The notes under the pieces: model-generated
The model's input: the letters and a program-made list of their open reading frames with translations, nothing else
Database searches by the model: none
What the model was told of the DNA's origin: nothing
Program-made: the position numbers and the translations under genes
In this document: positions 37,396 through 50,684 of the stretch, in pieces
Layout of the letters: each line of letters opens with the position of its first letter
Position numbering within the stretch: position 1 is the first letter of the stretch
Source of the DNA: Rhodamnia argentea
Lineage: Eukaryota; Streptophyta; Magnoliopsida; Myrtales; Myrtaceae
DNA: 64,000 nt
Reading direction: 5' to 3'
Assembly (NCBI RefSeq): GCF_020921035.1
Contig: NC_063151.1
Coordinates: 1,798,001 to 1,862,000, forward strand

Positions 37396-40037
37396 ATGGC
37401 ACCTTCGCTCGATTCGTGGGCAAAACAGAGCATTCACAAGGGCACGCCCGTCGTCGTCAAGATGGAGAACCTGAACTGGTCCATGGTCGAGCTCGAGAGC
37501 ACGTCGGACGATGACATCTTTGCCGCAGCCGGCGATGGGGCGGCGCCGAACCGGATGCGCAACAAGAACGCGAAGCAGCTCACGTGGGTCCTCCTCCTCA
37601 GGGCTCACAGGGCCGCCGGCTGCCTGGCCTCCATGGCCGCCGCCGCCCTCGGCCTCGCCTCCGCCGTCAGGCGCCGCGTCGCCTCTGGCAGGACCGACAA
37701 TGACGTCAGCGAGGCTTCTCGTGGTGGTGGCGGAGTGAGAGAGAGCCCCAATCTCAAGGCCAGGTTCTATACTTGCATAAAAGTGTTCCTTTGGCTGTCC
37801 ATTGTCCTTTTAGGGTTTGAAGTGGCCGCTTACTTCAAGGGTTGGCACTATGGTTCACACAATATCGAGTTGCAACACTTGTTGGCTACTTCTTTCTCGG
37901 TTAAGGGTGTTTTCGATCGGTTGTATTCAAAGTGGGTTTGGATCCGGGTGGAATATCTTGCTCCTCCTTTGCAGTTCTTGGCCAATGCTTGCATAGTTCT
38001 CTTCCTTATCCAGAGCTTGGATCGGCTTATCCTGTGCTTGGGTTGTTTCTGGATCAGATTCAGAAACATCAGGCCGGTCCTGAAGGAGGACGCCTCTGTT
38101 GATGTTGAATCCGGCGAGAAGGGGTACTTCCCCATGGTCCTAGTGCAACTCCCCATGTGCAATGAAAAGGAGGTATAAATCGAAACCACCCCATTTCATG
38201 TCATTTGTGTGTTTGAGTACATTGACGTCCAAATGAATTGTTGTGGCATTAACCAAGAATAGTGAGCTTGATCTGACATGGCAATTTTTTTGAACTATCC
38301 GCCAGGTATACCAGCAGTCAATTGCTGCTGTCTGCAACTTGGAATGGCCGAAATCGAAGTTGCTGATTCAGGTCCTCGATGATTCTGATGATCCTACGGC
38401 ACAGTCGCTGATTAAAGAGGAAGTGAACAAGTGGCAGCAAGAAGGGGCTCGCATCTTGTATCGGCATAGAGTGATTAGGGAAGGATACAAGGCTGGTAAT
38501 CTCAAGTCAGCTATGAATTGCAGCTACGTCAAAGAATACGAGTTTGTCACCATCTTCGATGCCGATTTTCAGCCTGCCCCCGACTTTCTAAAGAGAACGG
38601 TTCCTCATTTTAAGGTACTTGATTGTAATTTCGTGTGGCAGATTGTCTTATGTGCGAGATGAGAATGTTGCTGCTTACACATACTAAAGGAAATGAATTT
38701 TCGTTTTTCATTTGCAATTTTGCATACTGATGATGTTAAATTGCAATTTGGTGTTAATGCAGGATAATGAGGAGCTAGGCTTGGTTCAAGCGAGGTGGTC
38801 ATTTGTGAACAAGGATGAGAATCTCCTAACTAGGCTCCAGAACATTAACCTGGCTTTCCACTTTGAGGTGGAGCAGCAAGTGAATGGCGTCTTCTTAAAC
38901 TTCTTCGGTTTCAATGGGACTGCTGGCGTATGGAGGATTAAGGCTTTGGAGGATTCTGGGGGGTGGTTGGAGAGGACGACTGTCGAGGACATGGACATTG
39001 CAGTCCGGGCTCATCTTCATGGGTGGAAATTTATTTTTCTCAATGATGTTGAGGTACTTATCTGATTAATAGGCAGAAATTGGGAACATTCTTAAAATTA
39101 TAGCTTTTATGAGATCAAAATGTGTTTGTTCCCTCGACAAGCTGAGCCAGTATTTGTCGTGTTCATGGGAATTTCATGTTGTCTTGACCAGGCCCAATGC
39201 GAATTACCGGAGTCTTATGAAGCATACCGGAAGCAGCAACATAGATGGCATTCCGGGCCCATGCAGTTGTTTCGCCTCTGCTTGCCTGCCATAATCAAAT
39301 CCAAGGTGCTTACTTTCTTCAGCACAACAATTGCAAAATGCAAAACCCCACTTAGAAAGTTGCTGAGGACTAACTTGGAGTTGTTCTTACGTGTTTTCTG
39401 GTAATTGCAGATCAGCATTTGGAAGAAATTCAATTTGATCTTCCTCTTTTTCCTTCTGAGGAAGCTGATATTGCCATTTTATTCCTTCACCCTTTTCTGT
39501 ATAATCCTTCCCATGACAATGTTCGTTCCCGAGGCCGAGCTCCCAGCATGGGTCGTCTGCTACATTCCAGCGACCATGTCTTTTCTCAACATACTACCAG
39601 CACCCAAATCCTTCCCCTTTATAGTCCCATACCTTCTCTTCGAGAACACCATGTCTGTGACCAAGTTCCATGCAATGATCTCGGGGCTGTTCCAGCTTGG
39701 TAGCGCATATGAGTGGGTTGTTACCAAGAAATCCGGCCGGTCCTCGGAGGGCGATCTCTTGTCTTTGGTCGAGAAAGAGACGAAGCACAAAAGGGGCAAT
39801 TCTGCTCCTGATCTCGAGGCCCTGAAGGAGGAAATCAGCAAGCAAGAGCAGAAGGCGTCTCGGAAGAAGAAGCACAACCGAATATATACCAAAGAGCTCG
39901 CATTGGCATTCCTCCTCCTCACGGCTTCAGCCAGAAGCCTCCTATCCGCTCAGGGAATCCATTTTTACTTCCTGCTGTTCCAAGGGATATCATTCTTGCT
40001 GGTCGGTCTGGATTTAATTGGCGAGCAGGTGGAGTGA
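37396..40037 (+). CDS. CSLC: Xyloglucan glucan-synthase-like glycosyltransferase (CSLC family, GT2)
   Basis: CSLC proteins make the beta-1,4-glucan backbone of xyloglucan from UDP-glucose in the Golgi membrane. Exons: 37396-38172, 38306-38614, 38763-39053, 39192-39305 and 39411-40037, all phase 0. The product has 705 residues, typical of the family. GT2 catalytic motifs are 'LDDSDD' (about 284-288), 'DADF' (344-346), 'TVEDMD' (437-438, the TED-like catalytic pair) and 'QQHRWH' (474-478, QxxRW). Hydrophobic segments lie before the catalytic domain ('[20 protein letters not shown]', '[20 protein letters not shown]') and in a cluster after it ('[20 protein letters not shown]'), ending in '[17 protein letters not shown]'. 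The N-terminal ~110 residues are Ala/Arg-rich and GC-rich with the conserved '[17 protein letters not shown]'. I chose ATG 37396 because [10 protein letters not shown] matches the family start; an upstream in-frame ATG at 37354 is less likely. No catalytic residue is missing. Confidence 0.95.
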
Positions 40038-40671
40038 AGTGAAGAGGGAATGTTATTTAGGGTGTATAGCTAGTATATAAGGCATGGCAAATCTAGCCCA
40101 GAGAGAGCGGCCGCAAGTGGCAAACAAGGAGAGTTCTATTTGCTCTCAAGCCTCAAAGTTGCTGCTTGCTGCATTTGTTGCTTCTGGAGCACTCTCCCAG
40201 TCCAGCCGGAACTCGATGAGTGACCTTGATACAAGAACAAAATCACCATAAAAGGAAGTGAGGAGGCACAGAAGAAAACTGGCGATGCTCCTCTATATAA
40301 GTATGATGTTCATACCACCTGTTCTTTTCTCTCTGTTCTTATGTTTCTTTCGAAAATTCTTTTGTCTAGATGTAATTTTTTCTTTGGTTGGAAGAAATGT
40401 AGATCCAAATGTCATTTTTTTCTTTAACAGGAAAGAGCATTCAACATGAGATTCAAGGTTCCTCCATTCATAGTACCGCTTTGTTCTTTTCCTCTTTATT
40501 TCACCAGTTTGAGATGCGCAGCTAATGAGTTTAAGAGTTTCGAGAGTTTCGAAGTTTGAAAGTTCAAAGAGAGAGCCAATTGCTTTCCCACTAGTCCTTT
40601 TTGTCTTTGTTGGATTCAGCGAGAGAGACATAAGAACAGAACTTTCAAGATCAGTGGCAACATTTTATGGA
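40038..40671. other. 3' region of the CSLC gene
   Basis: This is probably 3'UTR followed by spacer. No exon or repeat is supportable. Confidence 0.45.
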
Positions 40672-41212
40672 AAAGGGTCCTAAGTGTCCTCATTTTCTCA
40701 AATAAGGGTTGGAAGTGAACTTTATTTCAAATAAGGACTTAAAGTTCTCTCACTATTTCAAATAGGGGCAAGAATTTGACATTGTTTCAAATAAGTGGCT
40801 ATATCGGTTTCAAAAATGGATATGACTGACCGGTTCGTTAGGGTTATTTTTGTCATTTTTTAATTTTTAAAATAAAAAAAATAAAATAAAAAAAGAAAAA
40901 GAAACACAAGCGGGATACGGCCCATTGCCCATGGGGCGATAGCCACAAGCAGGAGGGCTCCTTCTCGCCTGTATTTTCTTTTCTTTTTTTTAACTTTTTT
41001 TTTACTCCAATTTTAGTAAAAATTAGGTTAAAATTGTATTTTGACGAAAATGCTTTTGATCGGCCAAAATATTTAACTGGCCGGTGAGGTCACGCCTCTA
41101 TCTGAGATAGTCATGGCCACTTCATATCCTTATTTGAAATTGTCACGCCACTTTAGGTCCTTATTTGATAAAATGATGACACATAAGGCTCTTATTTAGA
41201 ATTTTGCCGACA
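40672..41212. mobile_element. ~540 bp fold-back element with repeated arm modules
   Basis: Both arms contain three or four copies of a ~40 bp module centred on 'tttcaaataaggacttaaag' (left) and, inverted, 'ccttatttgaaattgtcacg' (right). The left arm runs from about 40672 and the right arm ends about 41212. The core contains 'gggatacggcccattgccca' and A-rich and T-rich tracts. It has no coding capacity. The modular arms differ from the smooth inverted ends of copies A and B, so this is a separate family. Confidence 0.55.
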
Positions 41213-43187
41213 ACTAGAGACATCATGGAGTGAGAAAGGGAAAGGGCAGAACATGGAAAAGATAATGCGAATGGTTCAAATGAAACGAAATAGAGGAATT
41301 TTCCTTTTTTTTATTTGGCTCGCGCTATATCCAATCCTCAAATAACTCAAAACACATTCCGTTAAAGATCGATGAAAGAGGAAAATATATCCTTAACGTA
41401 AATCAATTGATCTTGTAATTTTTATTAATCACACTTAAATTGTTGTTTCCTTCTTTTCTTGTGTTCAAATCGGAGAAGTTTACATATTCGTTGCTTGTTT
41501 ACGTCCATCGTCTAAGATTTGAGTACTTTGATAAATTTAATGATCGGATTCTAATTTAAAAGAAAATTTATAAAGGACATTCATTGACACTTTGACAGTT
41601 GTCTCTCTAAGGTTCAATCCCTAATTACTCCTTGTTATATTCAGTTCTATAGTTCAAGCTTTTAAGGGGATTCTTTGATTAGGTTTGTAAAATCCTTATG
41701 ATTATAATTTAAATTTAAGATGTGGTAATTAACAAAGATTACAGAAAATCCTTCATAGAAATCGGCATGGGAACATTAGTCGGTAGAAGGGGATGGTGGA
41801 ACACATCATTGTTTTGATTAAAACGGGCATTCTGATATTTCGTGACGATGTGAGGTTTCTGCATCTTCAACAAATATCAACTCTCACCGAATAAGTTCTC
41901 TCGAGGTTATTTTCGTCAACTCAGAAAGGAATGGAATGTTATAGCCACGTGCAGAATGGAACTGGCAAGATGATGCAAGTACTTGTCAATCAGATTTCAG
42001 ATATCACAAGTCGAAGTGCCTTCTGGATAAAGACAAGGCAAGTCAAGGAAACAGAGGTAACTGTTCATTGTGTCCACTGTCCACCATGGGAGGCCAGCAA
42101 CATGGGACTGCCTCAGTTCTGTTATATGCAACCCCACCACAGGTCTGGGCTCACAGAAGATTGTGGTTTCAAGGTATCTGTATGGCTTCTCCAATGTCCC
42201 TGTCTTCCTCATTGAGCACCAAGTTTAGCTGGCATCTTGCCTTTCAAAACCTATTATATTCAGATAGCTGATTTAATCCTGTATAATTCATTACCGAAAC
42301 AAAGACCGACCCTTTCAAATTTGCTGGCGAACTGTCTTCCTTCCTTGCGATGTTTCATTGAGACATTGTCACATTGATACTGTTGCTGTGATTGTTTCCT
42401 CTCTCAAAGTGATTTGTGATTGTTTTTGGGTGTCTCAGTCATTGGAGTGTCCAACATAATAAAGATTGGTAGATCCCTTCGAGCATGGATATGAAAGCAG
42501 GGCAGATGAAGATTATAGCAATCCAAAATAATAGCTTTTATCGTCAACAGAATGTTAGATGTGATAGTAAGAACATAACTGCAGATTTTCGCAGTTTCTA
42601 CATGTGCAATAAACTTTGTCATCTGCGATACACATCGTTAATTATCGTGAGCAATCTTTAATAGGAGCCTGCCTGCTTTTCTCCTCTCTCTGCATCTTAG
42701 TTACCGCCAATCCTTATTTCAAAATTTAACAACAGTTTTATAATTCATGTGCCGATAGAAGAGAAGGGCCATTAAAAGTTCAGATGCATAGCTGATCAAT
42801 TTACAACAGTCAAGATTGTGATCAGAAATATCAGAACATATCCCTTTACTTGATCAACTCAATAACAAAACCTTGCCTGGCTTCACAATGCCCTTTAGGA
42901 GTCCAGAACACCACCGAAATAAGTATATTGCGGATAGAGAATTCGTCAGTGCTATCTAAATTTACAAAATCTGTCGGCACTTCAGAGCATCCTCTTCGAT
43001 TAAAAGCCCGAAGAGTAAACCAGCTTGTTTCACCATCTATACAACTCTTACATTTCTCTCTACTTAGGAAAAACCAACTCTACTTTCTCCTCCAAATCAG
43101 TCAGATACAGTTAGCCTAATTCACCAAGTTCCCAGTTTGAGTCGACTGAACAAAGACCCTCCTCTGAAAAATTCATCTCGCTGACTT
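41213..43187. other. Intergenic, no gene recognised
   Basis: Short frames at 41931-42271 and 42850-43119 have no recognisable motif or splice context. The region is unremarkable AT-rich DNA. Confidence 0.45.
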
Positions 43188-43262
43188 TCAGCGCCCTGCC
43201 AAAGTCCCAAACAGGATAATGTTATCAATTGTAAAGCAAAACTAGTGGAGTTTGTGGTAACA

Positions 43263-45351
43263 TCATATGACCTTCTTCCAGTTACCATTTAGACCCAAAC
43301 TGTCGACTCTTGAACTGGAATGGAAGTGCAATTGACAATGTGTTTGCAGCTCACTCTCACAAGAAGCCTGATGTAAAGAATGTGTCAATCATTAGCAGTC
43401 CTAGAGTAATTGAAAAGCATGGGATAGAGTTGGCCTAGATACATGATCGATCTTTTTAGAGACCTGTGTTAAGGGAGGATAATGATGATTCGAGCTCGGG
43501 ATGCTTGGAAAAGCTTCTGGGAAAAATCCTTGTGTATAAGGAGAAGATGAGGCCATTCCACGCTCAGTGTCCACAATAGTCGCAGATCTACCCTGTGAGC
43601 AGAATATCTTTGCGAGACGAAAAAGTAAAAACTTAGATTACCAACTATATATGCTGAAGATCCTTAAGGCCCGAAATCAGTCTTTCAGCATCATGTGAAC
43701 TTACATCTTTGGACAGTATCCTGTCCAAGTTAATGCTGAGTTCTGGACTGACAGCAGCAAGTTTCATGGACAAGAACTGCGAAAGAAACTAACATTATCG
43801 CCGGACATTAAGTCAATTTGGTCTGCTCGATAGTCAGATATTACTTAGCATTAATGGGAGATTGAGACTGCATAGTCAAATAGGAAAAAATATAGCCCCG
43901 ATAAAAACTCCAAGGATACAACCCACATGGCCTCGTATGACCGGCATTTTTTGTTTAGAAAAAATTGACTCGATGTCAAGATCACACAAAATATATTACT
44001 GCACAGGAAAACTTACCTTCTATTCAGATCTTTTTTACGTTCAATTCAAAGGATAATATCATCAAATGGAACATTACGCCATTCAAAGGTTTTGTTTTAA
44101 AAGGTGGACTTAAGACACAATGCATATACCAGAGTCAGAAAACAGTTGGCGTACCTCAACCTGCTGTTGCAGCGACTGCACATAGTTAATAATCTCATCA
44201 AGCATTACCGCTTTTCCTGTGATCTGTGGCAAGTGAAACCCCACCGAATCACAAACCATCTCAAGTAAGCAAAATAAGTACCTCAGAAACTAGAGCGACT
44301 TGATTACCTTGTTGCATCCAGGGACGAGTTCTTGAAGCATTCTCATCCGCTCACTAATTTTCTCTCTTCTCACCTGAAAGCAGAACGACCCTAATAGGTT
44401 CAAGGCATACAAAAACCTAGCATTTGAGACATTGGGGCAACGAAAGGTTTACCCTCTCCGCAAGGCTGTGACTGTTTGTAGCTTGGCCTCTGCGTGCTCG
44501 CACATGAATATAGTTCTCTTTCGGATCTTCAACATTGTCTTTCACTTGTTTACCATGTTGTTTACCCTGAGAATTAGCATGCAAAATCTGCTCATTCTTC
44601 TGTTTCTGCTCGTCCTGTTCCTTCGGGACATCTGAGTTCATCCTGGAAGAATCCTTTTTTACCTCCTATCCCAGATTAACAGACAAAGAGCAACTTGTTT
44701 GACCGAGTCATTTGCACATAAAAGGACAGCAACAAAAAAAAAAATCATAGGTTCATACTTTCACATTAACAACAGATGACTGACCTTCCTATCGTTAATG
44801 GTATCATGATCAGGAGCATTTTTTCTTCTCTTAACACTCGGTGATGATCCCTCCGCATCCTCTTCGATCCGGCATCCCTGAGACAGTTTATTGTTAGCTG
44901 AGGCCCCTTCACTACCATCATGATCATCCTCCCTATGAAAGCCATAGTTAGGAGGACGCCCAGAATTAGCAATGTCAGGCAGCCCAAAGTAGCCGACCGC
45001 ATCCAGGTAACTCCGGTTCTGTGAGCAGGGAAGCCGTGAAAATGCGACCTGCTCGGTCAATGCCGATAGGTTGTGATCGAGCCGTGGAGGAAAGTCACCA
45101 CCAGTTCCTTGACTCTCCATGATGCTGGGGTGTGAAGAAAAGGGGAATCCAGAGGCCAATGAAGGATTTGCAAAGTTGTAGCTCTGAGTTAGGGACATAA
45201 GTGGATCCCAACCGGAGCTAACAAATGGGTTGATTGCCATTCCTGATACTTCTTCTGGGGCTGAACTGGGAGTCATCCCTGAGTGTGGAAAATTCAAGAA
45301 ATTGTCACCCCCATGTCTGAACCCGATATCACCACCGTCACAGCCTTCCAT
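43263..45351 (-). CDS. bHLH transcription factor, CIB/BEE-like subfamily
   Basis: A nuclear DNA-binding dimeric transcription factor. Exons (minus): 45351-44785, 44665-44453, 44373-44308, 44223-44155, 43776-43705, 43592-43464 and 43367-43263, all phase 0, giving 406 residues. The N-terminal ~240 residues are low in motifs (Ser, Gly and Asn rich). An NLS-like 'VKRRK' is followed later by '[20 protein letters not shown]'. The basic region has His255, Glu259 and Arg263, the H-E-R triad of E-box/G-box binders. Helix 1, loop and helix 2 are '[20 protein letters not shown]', '[20 protein letters not shown]' and '[16 protein letters not shown]'. The bHLH is split by introns at sites usual for this subfamily. 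The C-terminal end is uncertain: read-through gives stop at 43263, but splicing at the 43285 donor to an acceptor before 43195 gives an alternative stop at 43188. Which relative (CIB, BEE, BHLH62-like) cannot be fixed here. Confidence 0.88.
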
Positions 45352-47212
45352 CTTCAGAATTGAGACCCAATGACCCAGGAACTAAAACAAGTCTTTTCAA
45401 CCAATTTCAATAAACCAGCAAAGGTCACCATAAACTGGGAGTTGAGGATATATGAGACACAGAGAAGCTGAAGAACAGTGAAAAGGTTTAAAGTGGGCTT
45501 TGACCAAAAACCAGCTGGTGATATCTTGCAGGACTCAACAAGGAACACAATGGACTTTGTCAGGTTTTATAGTACTGGAGTTTTGTAAAGCAAAAGAAGT
45601 CTCTTATTTGCAGCATCCCACGAAGCCCATACTGAAAAAAAGAAAAAGGACAAATCCTATCTATCAGGCATAGAATCTACAGAGTACCAGCTATTCTTCC
45701 CTCTTTTTCAAAACCTTCTCATTGAGCCTACTCTTATGCGAAAGAAGCAATGACAGAGAAAATGCTCTTGCCTTAATAATTATAGACAAGAAAGTGAACC
45801 CGTAAAAGCAGAAAGTAAAATTTGGAGGAGCAAGCAACCCCAGTCCCAGAGACAGCTCCAGACCAACCAAAAAAGAAAGCAGATTCCCTTTCCTCTCGAT
45901 TGAAAAACAATTAGTACATCCAACACTTCATAGGCCAGAGTGATTGAAGTAACTGGTATGGTATGAAATGTTTTTGAACACACCGCACCCAAACTGGGAC
46001 AGAATCGCTTCAACCACTGAAGGGTGAACATTGGTGCTCAGGACTCGGGAGGAAAAGGCTCATCGGAGGCAGTGACAAGTTGAAGTCTCGAAGCAATACC
46101 AAAAAGCACACCAACAGTGTCAAAAAAGGGCAAGCTTTGCAGATACCCTTTTGAGATATCCCCAGATGGGTACCTAAAAAGGCCAAAAAAGCATCCAATA
46201 CTGCGTGGATTGTATCATGGAATGGCTGAAATAATTATTCGGTCTTGCAGCTCACAGTCCTCCTAATAAGGAAGCGCATCTAGTGCCTTGATCTAAATCT
46301 CCAAGAAAAGACCCGCATCACTAGAAACAACGCAGCAAGAATCAAGTTCCAAACTTCTGTTGATCACTACCAGTGTTATAGCACCAGAAAAGGTAAAGAG
46401 TGAGAAGACACTAATAAAAGAAAGAAAAGGTGCTTGTAGGAGTCGGGACGATCTCTTACCTGCCCAAGCACAGAGGTGACATGGTGTGAAATTTAAAAGA
46501 CAGACTTTAACTACTGCTAAGTGCTAACTGCTCCTGCAGGGTAAATTATTATTACCAGATCCTAATCACTAGTTGCTCAAGCTTTTCTTTTGCTTTATCT
46601 CTGACAGAACTAGAAGATAGCTGGATAGGTGCTTCTCTTCAAGGCCAAGCCAAGCTAGCTTTGCTTGCTTGCTTGCTTGACATGCTTTTTCTTTCTTTCT
46701 TTCTTTCTTTTATTTTACTGACATAATCTGCCAGCTATTCCGACACATCTATCTTTGCTGTTACACACTTAGTTTTTTTTTTTTTTCTTTTGTTGCTGAA
46801 GTGCCAACTAACCCTCTTCATTTTTCTGGTTTGGAACACTCATTATGCACCCAAGCTCCATGATTCCCCATGTGCCCTATTTTTACGTCTGTGGTACGAG
46901 GGTTTATGATGGCCCCCACCATATCCTTCCTTCCATACCGATCAAGTTGTGGTTTTATGCATGTCCTGATGATTTTAGAATTAGGACAAGCATGAACGAA
47001 TTTGTTCGGAGAGAGAACAAAATCTCATGTCCAGGACAGTATGATAAGAGACTTCTCCGAGTCACGATTTACGACAGGTGATGATGATATTTGAAACTTT
47101 GATTTTGTGAAGACGTGTAATAAGAAGATCCTCTCAAAGAATAGAACATTTGGGAGTGCGCAAAATGTGGCAATGCCTTGTAGGTCACATAATCAAGAAG
47201 TACATAATATCC
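45352..47212. other. bHLH leader/promoter region, no further exon recognised
   Basis: This is probably 5'UTR, possibly with a leader intron, and promoter for the minus-strand bHLH gene. It contains a CTTT repeat (about 46688-46712), a 'ttgcttgcttgcttgc' run (46662-46678) and T tracts (46771-46785). The frames over 45780-46198 show no motif. Confidence 0.4.
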
Positions 47213-47848
47213 TGTTGAGATAATAATATGAAAACGGTAACAGATATTACAAATAAGTCAATACGAAATCATCAGAGAAATTATTATGAACGATGAAGGA
47301 CACGAGAGATTACGTGATTCGGTCCGAATGTCGATACTTACGTCCATGAGAAGAAGTAGCAATATAATCCACCATAACCGAATAATTAGAATTATAATTG
47401 CTCATATACTTGAATGTTTCCCTCACCTTCTTTTTCGTAGGTGGCTTTTTTTTTTGTGCAGCTCAAGTCTTCTCTACGGCTTCTTCAAGAAACGTCCCTA
47501 TGCGTTTCTTTTAGTTTTTGCTCGAGGAACCAGAAGACCCCGCACCTCATAAAACCCACGAGTGCACGTTCTTTTATTCCGTGCGGTTTTTAACCCACAA
47601 AAAACTTCCCTGCAAGATTTAGTGTAGAAACCCATATCTCGGTCAACCGATCAACTCTGCATATTCCTCTTTCCTTTTTCTTTTTTTTTTCGAACGGAAA
47701 CATATCTTCACTATATATATATATATATGCAATCCTAGTCCAAATAGAATTCTTTGGATATATTTCCTATCGGTTAACAAAACCGATTTATATTCTTCAA
47801 ACGCGTTGGATTCCGTAAACGGTTCAAACTCGAAACATTAATTTAACA
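47213..47848 (-). repeat. 3' LTR of the copia element (636 bp)
   Basis: It matches the 5' LTR across most of its length by eye. It carries about 150 bp more ('cagaagaccccgcacctcat' to about 47690), missing from the 5' LTR, just before a short TA run. Confidence 0.85.
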
Positions 47849-48282
47849 ATCTCCATCTCAACTTGACATTTGAAGCCAAGTCATAGTGCTCATCATCCAT
47901 GCTACTCTTCCAACGCCCTTTGAGCACTCACTCTCCACAAATGTCTATCAAGCTCAAGCAGAACTTGAACTTATTTAGAGGAATAAAGTCGGTCCACATG
48001 CCCACAGGATTCTCCATCACAAGAAACTTGTTCTCAATCACATCTCCTCTTGACATGCTATATCTGATGCAAAAATTTTGATCACTAATGAACTTGATTA
48101 TCTAGTAATATCTCTCACTTTTGTCGAGCATTACATCAATTGAATGTCCTTCGTCAACATCACTAACCAAGTCGTTAGACCACACCGCCTCTTCAACTTT
48201 TTATGTTGTTACTATGTTTCTAGTCTCGGTCATCAACGAGACCATAGTGTCTCCCAACAACATTTTTCAACTTATAGCACAA

Positions 48283-48777
48283 CTAACAAAAGTAAAGGTA
48301 CTTACCAAAAAAAAAAAAAAAAAAAAACAAAAGTAAAGGCATAATCGCTTCGTTATTAAACCATCTTTCGAGGTTTCTTGCATGACCCAGGTTCACAAAC
48401 TTAGTTACTACCACACTACTTGAACTACATTCTCCAAAACATACCCCAACATCTATCGTCCCTAACAAAACCAGGAGGATCCACATCACAGCATTATAAT
48501 GTATACTTGGATTAATCAAATACATTTTTCCAAATGCATGTAATAGATAAAGCTTAGTACTATCCATGACATAACCCGGACAACTAACAATACTAGCATG
48601 TGAAGCATGGGACAATTGCTCCACCTCCATCCAAGTACACTGTGATAGACTAGATAATTCATAATATGTAGCAAGCGAAGTACTTACAGCATTTCTTCCA
48701 ATAGTCTCTTTATGCATCTCCATACCCGAAGCTATCTCTACTGCACCCAAATTATCTATTTTAATATCTGCATACAA
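48283..48777 (-). pseudogene. copia RNase H-end remnant
   Basis: The frame includes 'HYNAVMWILLVLLGTIDVGV', corresponding to the copia block around 'HWNAVKWILRYLRGT' just before RNase H, in a degraded context. Reverse transcriptase motifs such as YVDD are absent between here and the integrase, so most of that domain has been deleted. Confidence 0.65.
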
Positions 48778-48902
48778 CTATCGCTTTATCTCATCCACCT
48801 CAGGTAACCACCTCGAAGCTTCATCAACTGTCGGCTACTATGGAAACTAGCAACTCTCTGTAGACACTTTCACATCTACCGCACTCTGAATATCTCTAGT
48901 CT

Positions 48903-49701
48903 CTACCTAAAGCTCCACCTATTTCTGAACACCATCCACATATTTCTCTCCAATTGATTCTCTACTCCTCTTTTGAAAAAAAGCAGATTTGTCAAAAGTA
49001 ACATCACTGCTAAACATAATACCGGGTGAATCCTCCTCGGTGCACCACCACTGTATTCCTTTATCCCATGTGCATAGCCTAGGAATATGCACTTCTTTGC
49101 CCTTAACTCCACCAAACCATTGCTCACACGAGCATAAGTGGGGCAACCAAACACTCTTAATTCGGTGTAATTAGTAGGCTTACCTGACCACGTTTCCTCG
49201 GGAGTTATCCAATCAATTTCTAGTGATGGTGATCTGTTCACTAACCAACAAGTGGTATTAACTCTTTCAGCCCGTAAATATTCATCTAATCCAACATTAG
49301 AGAGTAAAGAGTGAGCTCTTTCCAATATAATTCTATTCATCAATTCTGCAACTCTGTTCAACCGTGGTGTACCAACAATAGTACGGTGTTTCACCATGTC
49401 TTTCTCTACACAAAACCGACCAAGCTCATTAGAATAAAATTATAAGCCTTTATCAATTCTCGGGCACATGATCTTTCTTCGTATCTTCTTTTTCAATCAT
49501 TGCCCTCCATGACTTGAACCGACCAAGCATCTCATTCTTGTGCTTAAGAAGACAAATCCAAACTTTTCTTGAAACGTCATCAACAAAGGACAATACATAT
49601 TTGGCACCTCCCTTAGACGGAATTGGAGAGGCTCCCCATAAGTCCGAGTATACGCAACCTACAATCTCGAAGTTCCAATAAAATGCCGTACTAAACTTCA
49701 C
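48903..49701 (-). pseudogene. copia integrase core, broken
   Basis: 49453-49701 has 'VYSDLWGASPIPSKGGAKYV' and 'LSFVDDVSRKVWICLL', with the first two acidic residues of the DDE core. 48903-49397 has 'VAELMNRIILERAHSLLSN' (third acidic residue region), 'FGCPTYARV' and 'KKCIFLGYAHGIKEY', the usual copia integrase C-terminal block. About 50 bp and a frame break separate the two parts. Confidence 0.85.
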
Positions 49702-49867
49702 TCTCCGTTAACTATCCATGTCATAGTGATCACAAAAGTGCAGCTTTTCAATTCGATGACCTCCCAATAAACCCCTCTAACTCAAAACAATCATCTCCCT
49801 CTCATTCATGTGTCCAAGCCTCATATGCCATAATTGTGTTGTATCCTCACCCGAAGTATCTGAGAAT

Positions 49868-50355
49868 CTAGCAGATGAGCCAATCACTGTCTTTCCCTAG
49901 GAGGAGATAAAATCCACAGTCTATCTTCCCTCGCATCACAGTAAGCACACTTTGAGAGACCTTTATAACTCCACCTTCAAGGGAAATTTGGTATCCGAAC
50001 TTGTCAAGAGCACTCAACGAGATAAGATTCTTTCTCGGTTTCGGTACATGCCTCACATCTGTCAACGTTCGCACCACTCCATTGTGCATCTTAATTTGAA
50101 CTGTTTCGATTCCCACTACTTCACAAGCAGCATCGTTTCTCATAAGCACCTTACCACCCTCCATGTACTCGTACCACCCTCCGTGTACCGATAGGTAGTA
50201 AACCAGTATCTATGAAAAGTAACATGATAAGAACATCCAGAATCAAGCACCCATTCATTAGCCGATGAACTCGTGGCAACGATTAACACAACATGGGCAT
50301 CACTAGAACTATTATCTATTGTGGTAACAATATTATTATCACCCGCATACTCCAC
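49868..50355 (-). pseudogene. copia protease and pre-integrase fragment
   Basis: Two overlapping frames encode 'NEWVLDSGCSYHVTFHR', the retropepsin active-site region (DSG) of copia elements, then 'VQIKMHNGVVRTLTDVRHVP' and 'NLISLSALDKFGYQISLEGG', typical of protease/pre-integrase. A frameshift joins them near 50150. Confidence 0.8.
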
Positions 50356-50684
50356 CTTAACTCCTTTACCCTTATGCTTTGGACAATCTTTCCTATAATG
50401 CCCTACCTTATTACGGTGATAACATCAACGGTTCTTAACATTGGACCTCGATTTAAAATGGCTCTTCCATTTGTTACCTTCAAACTCTCTATGTTCATCT
50501 CTACCATGGATGAACAAATGTTGCACACTACTTTGCACCAAGTTATCTTTTCTTAACTTCTTTTGCCACTCTTTAGATTATAAAGCGGATTTTACCTCTT
50601 TCAAGATAATTGTAGTGCGCCCATGCAGTAATAAATCCATAAAATGCTCAAAAAAATCTAGTAGAGATGTCACAACATCATACC

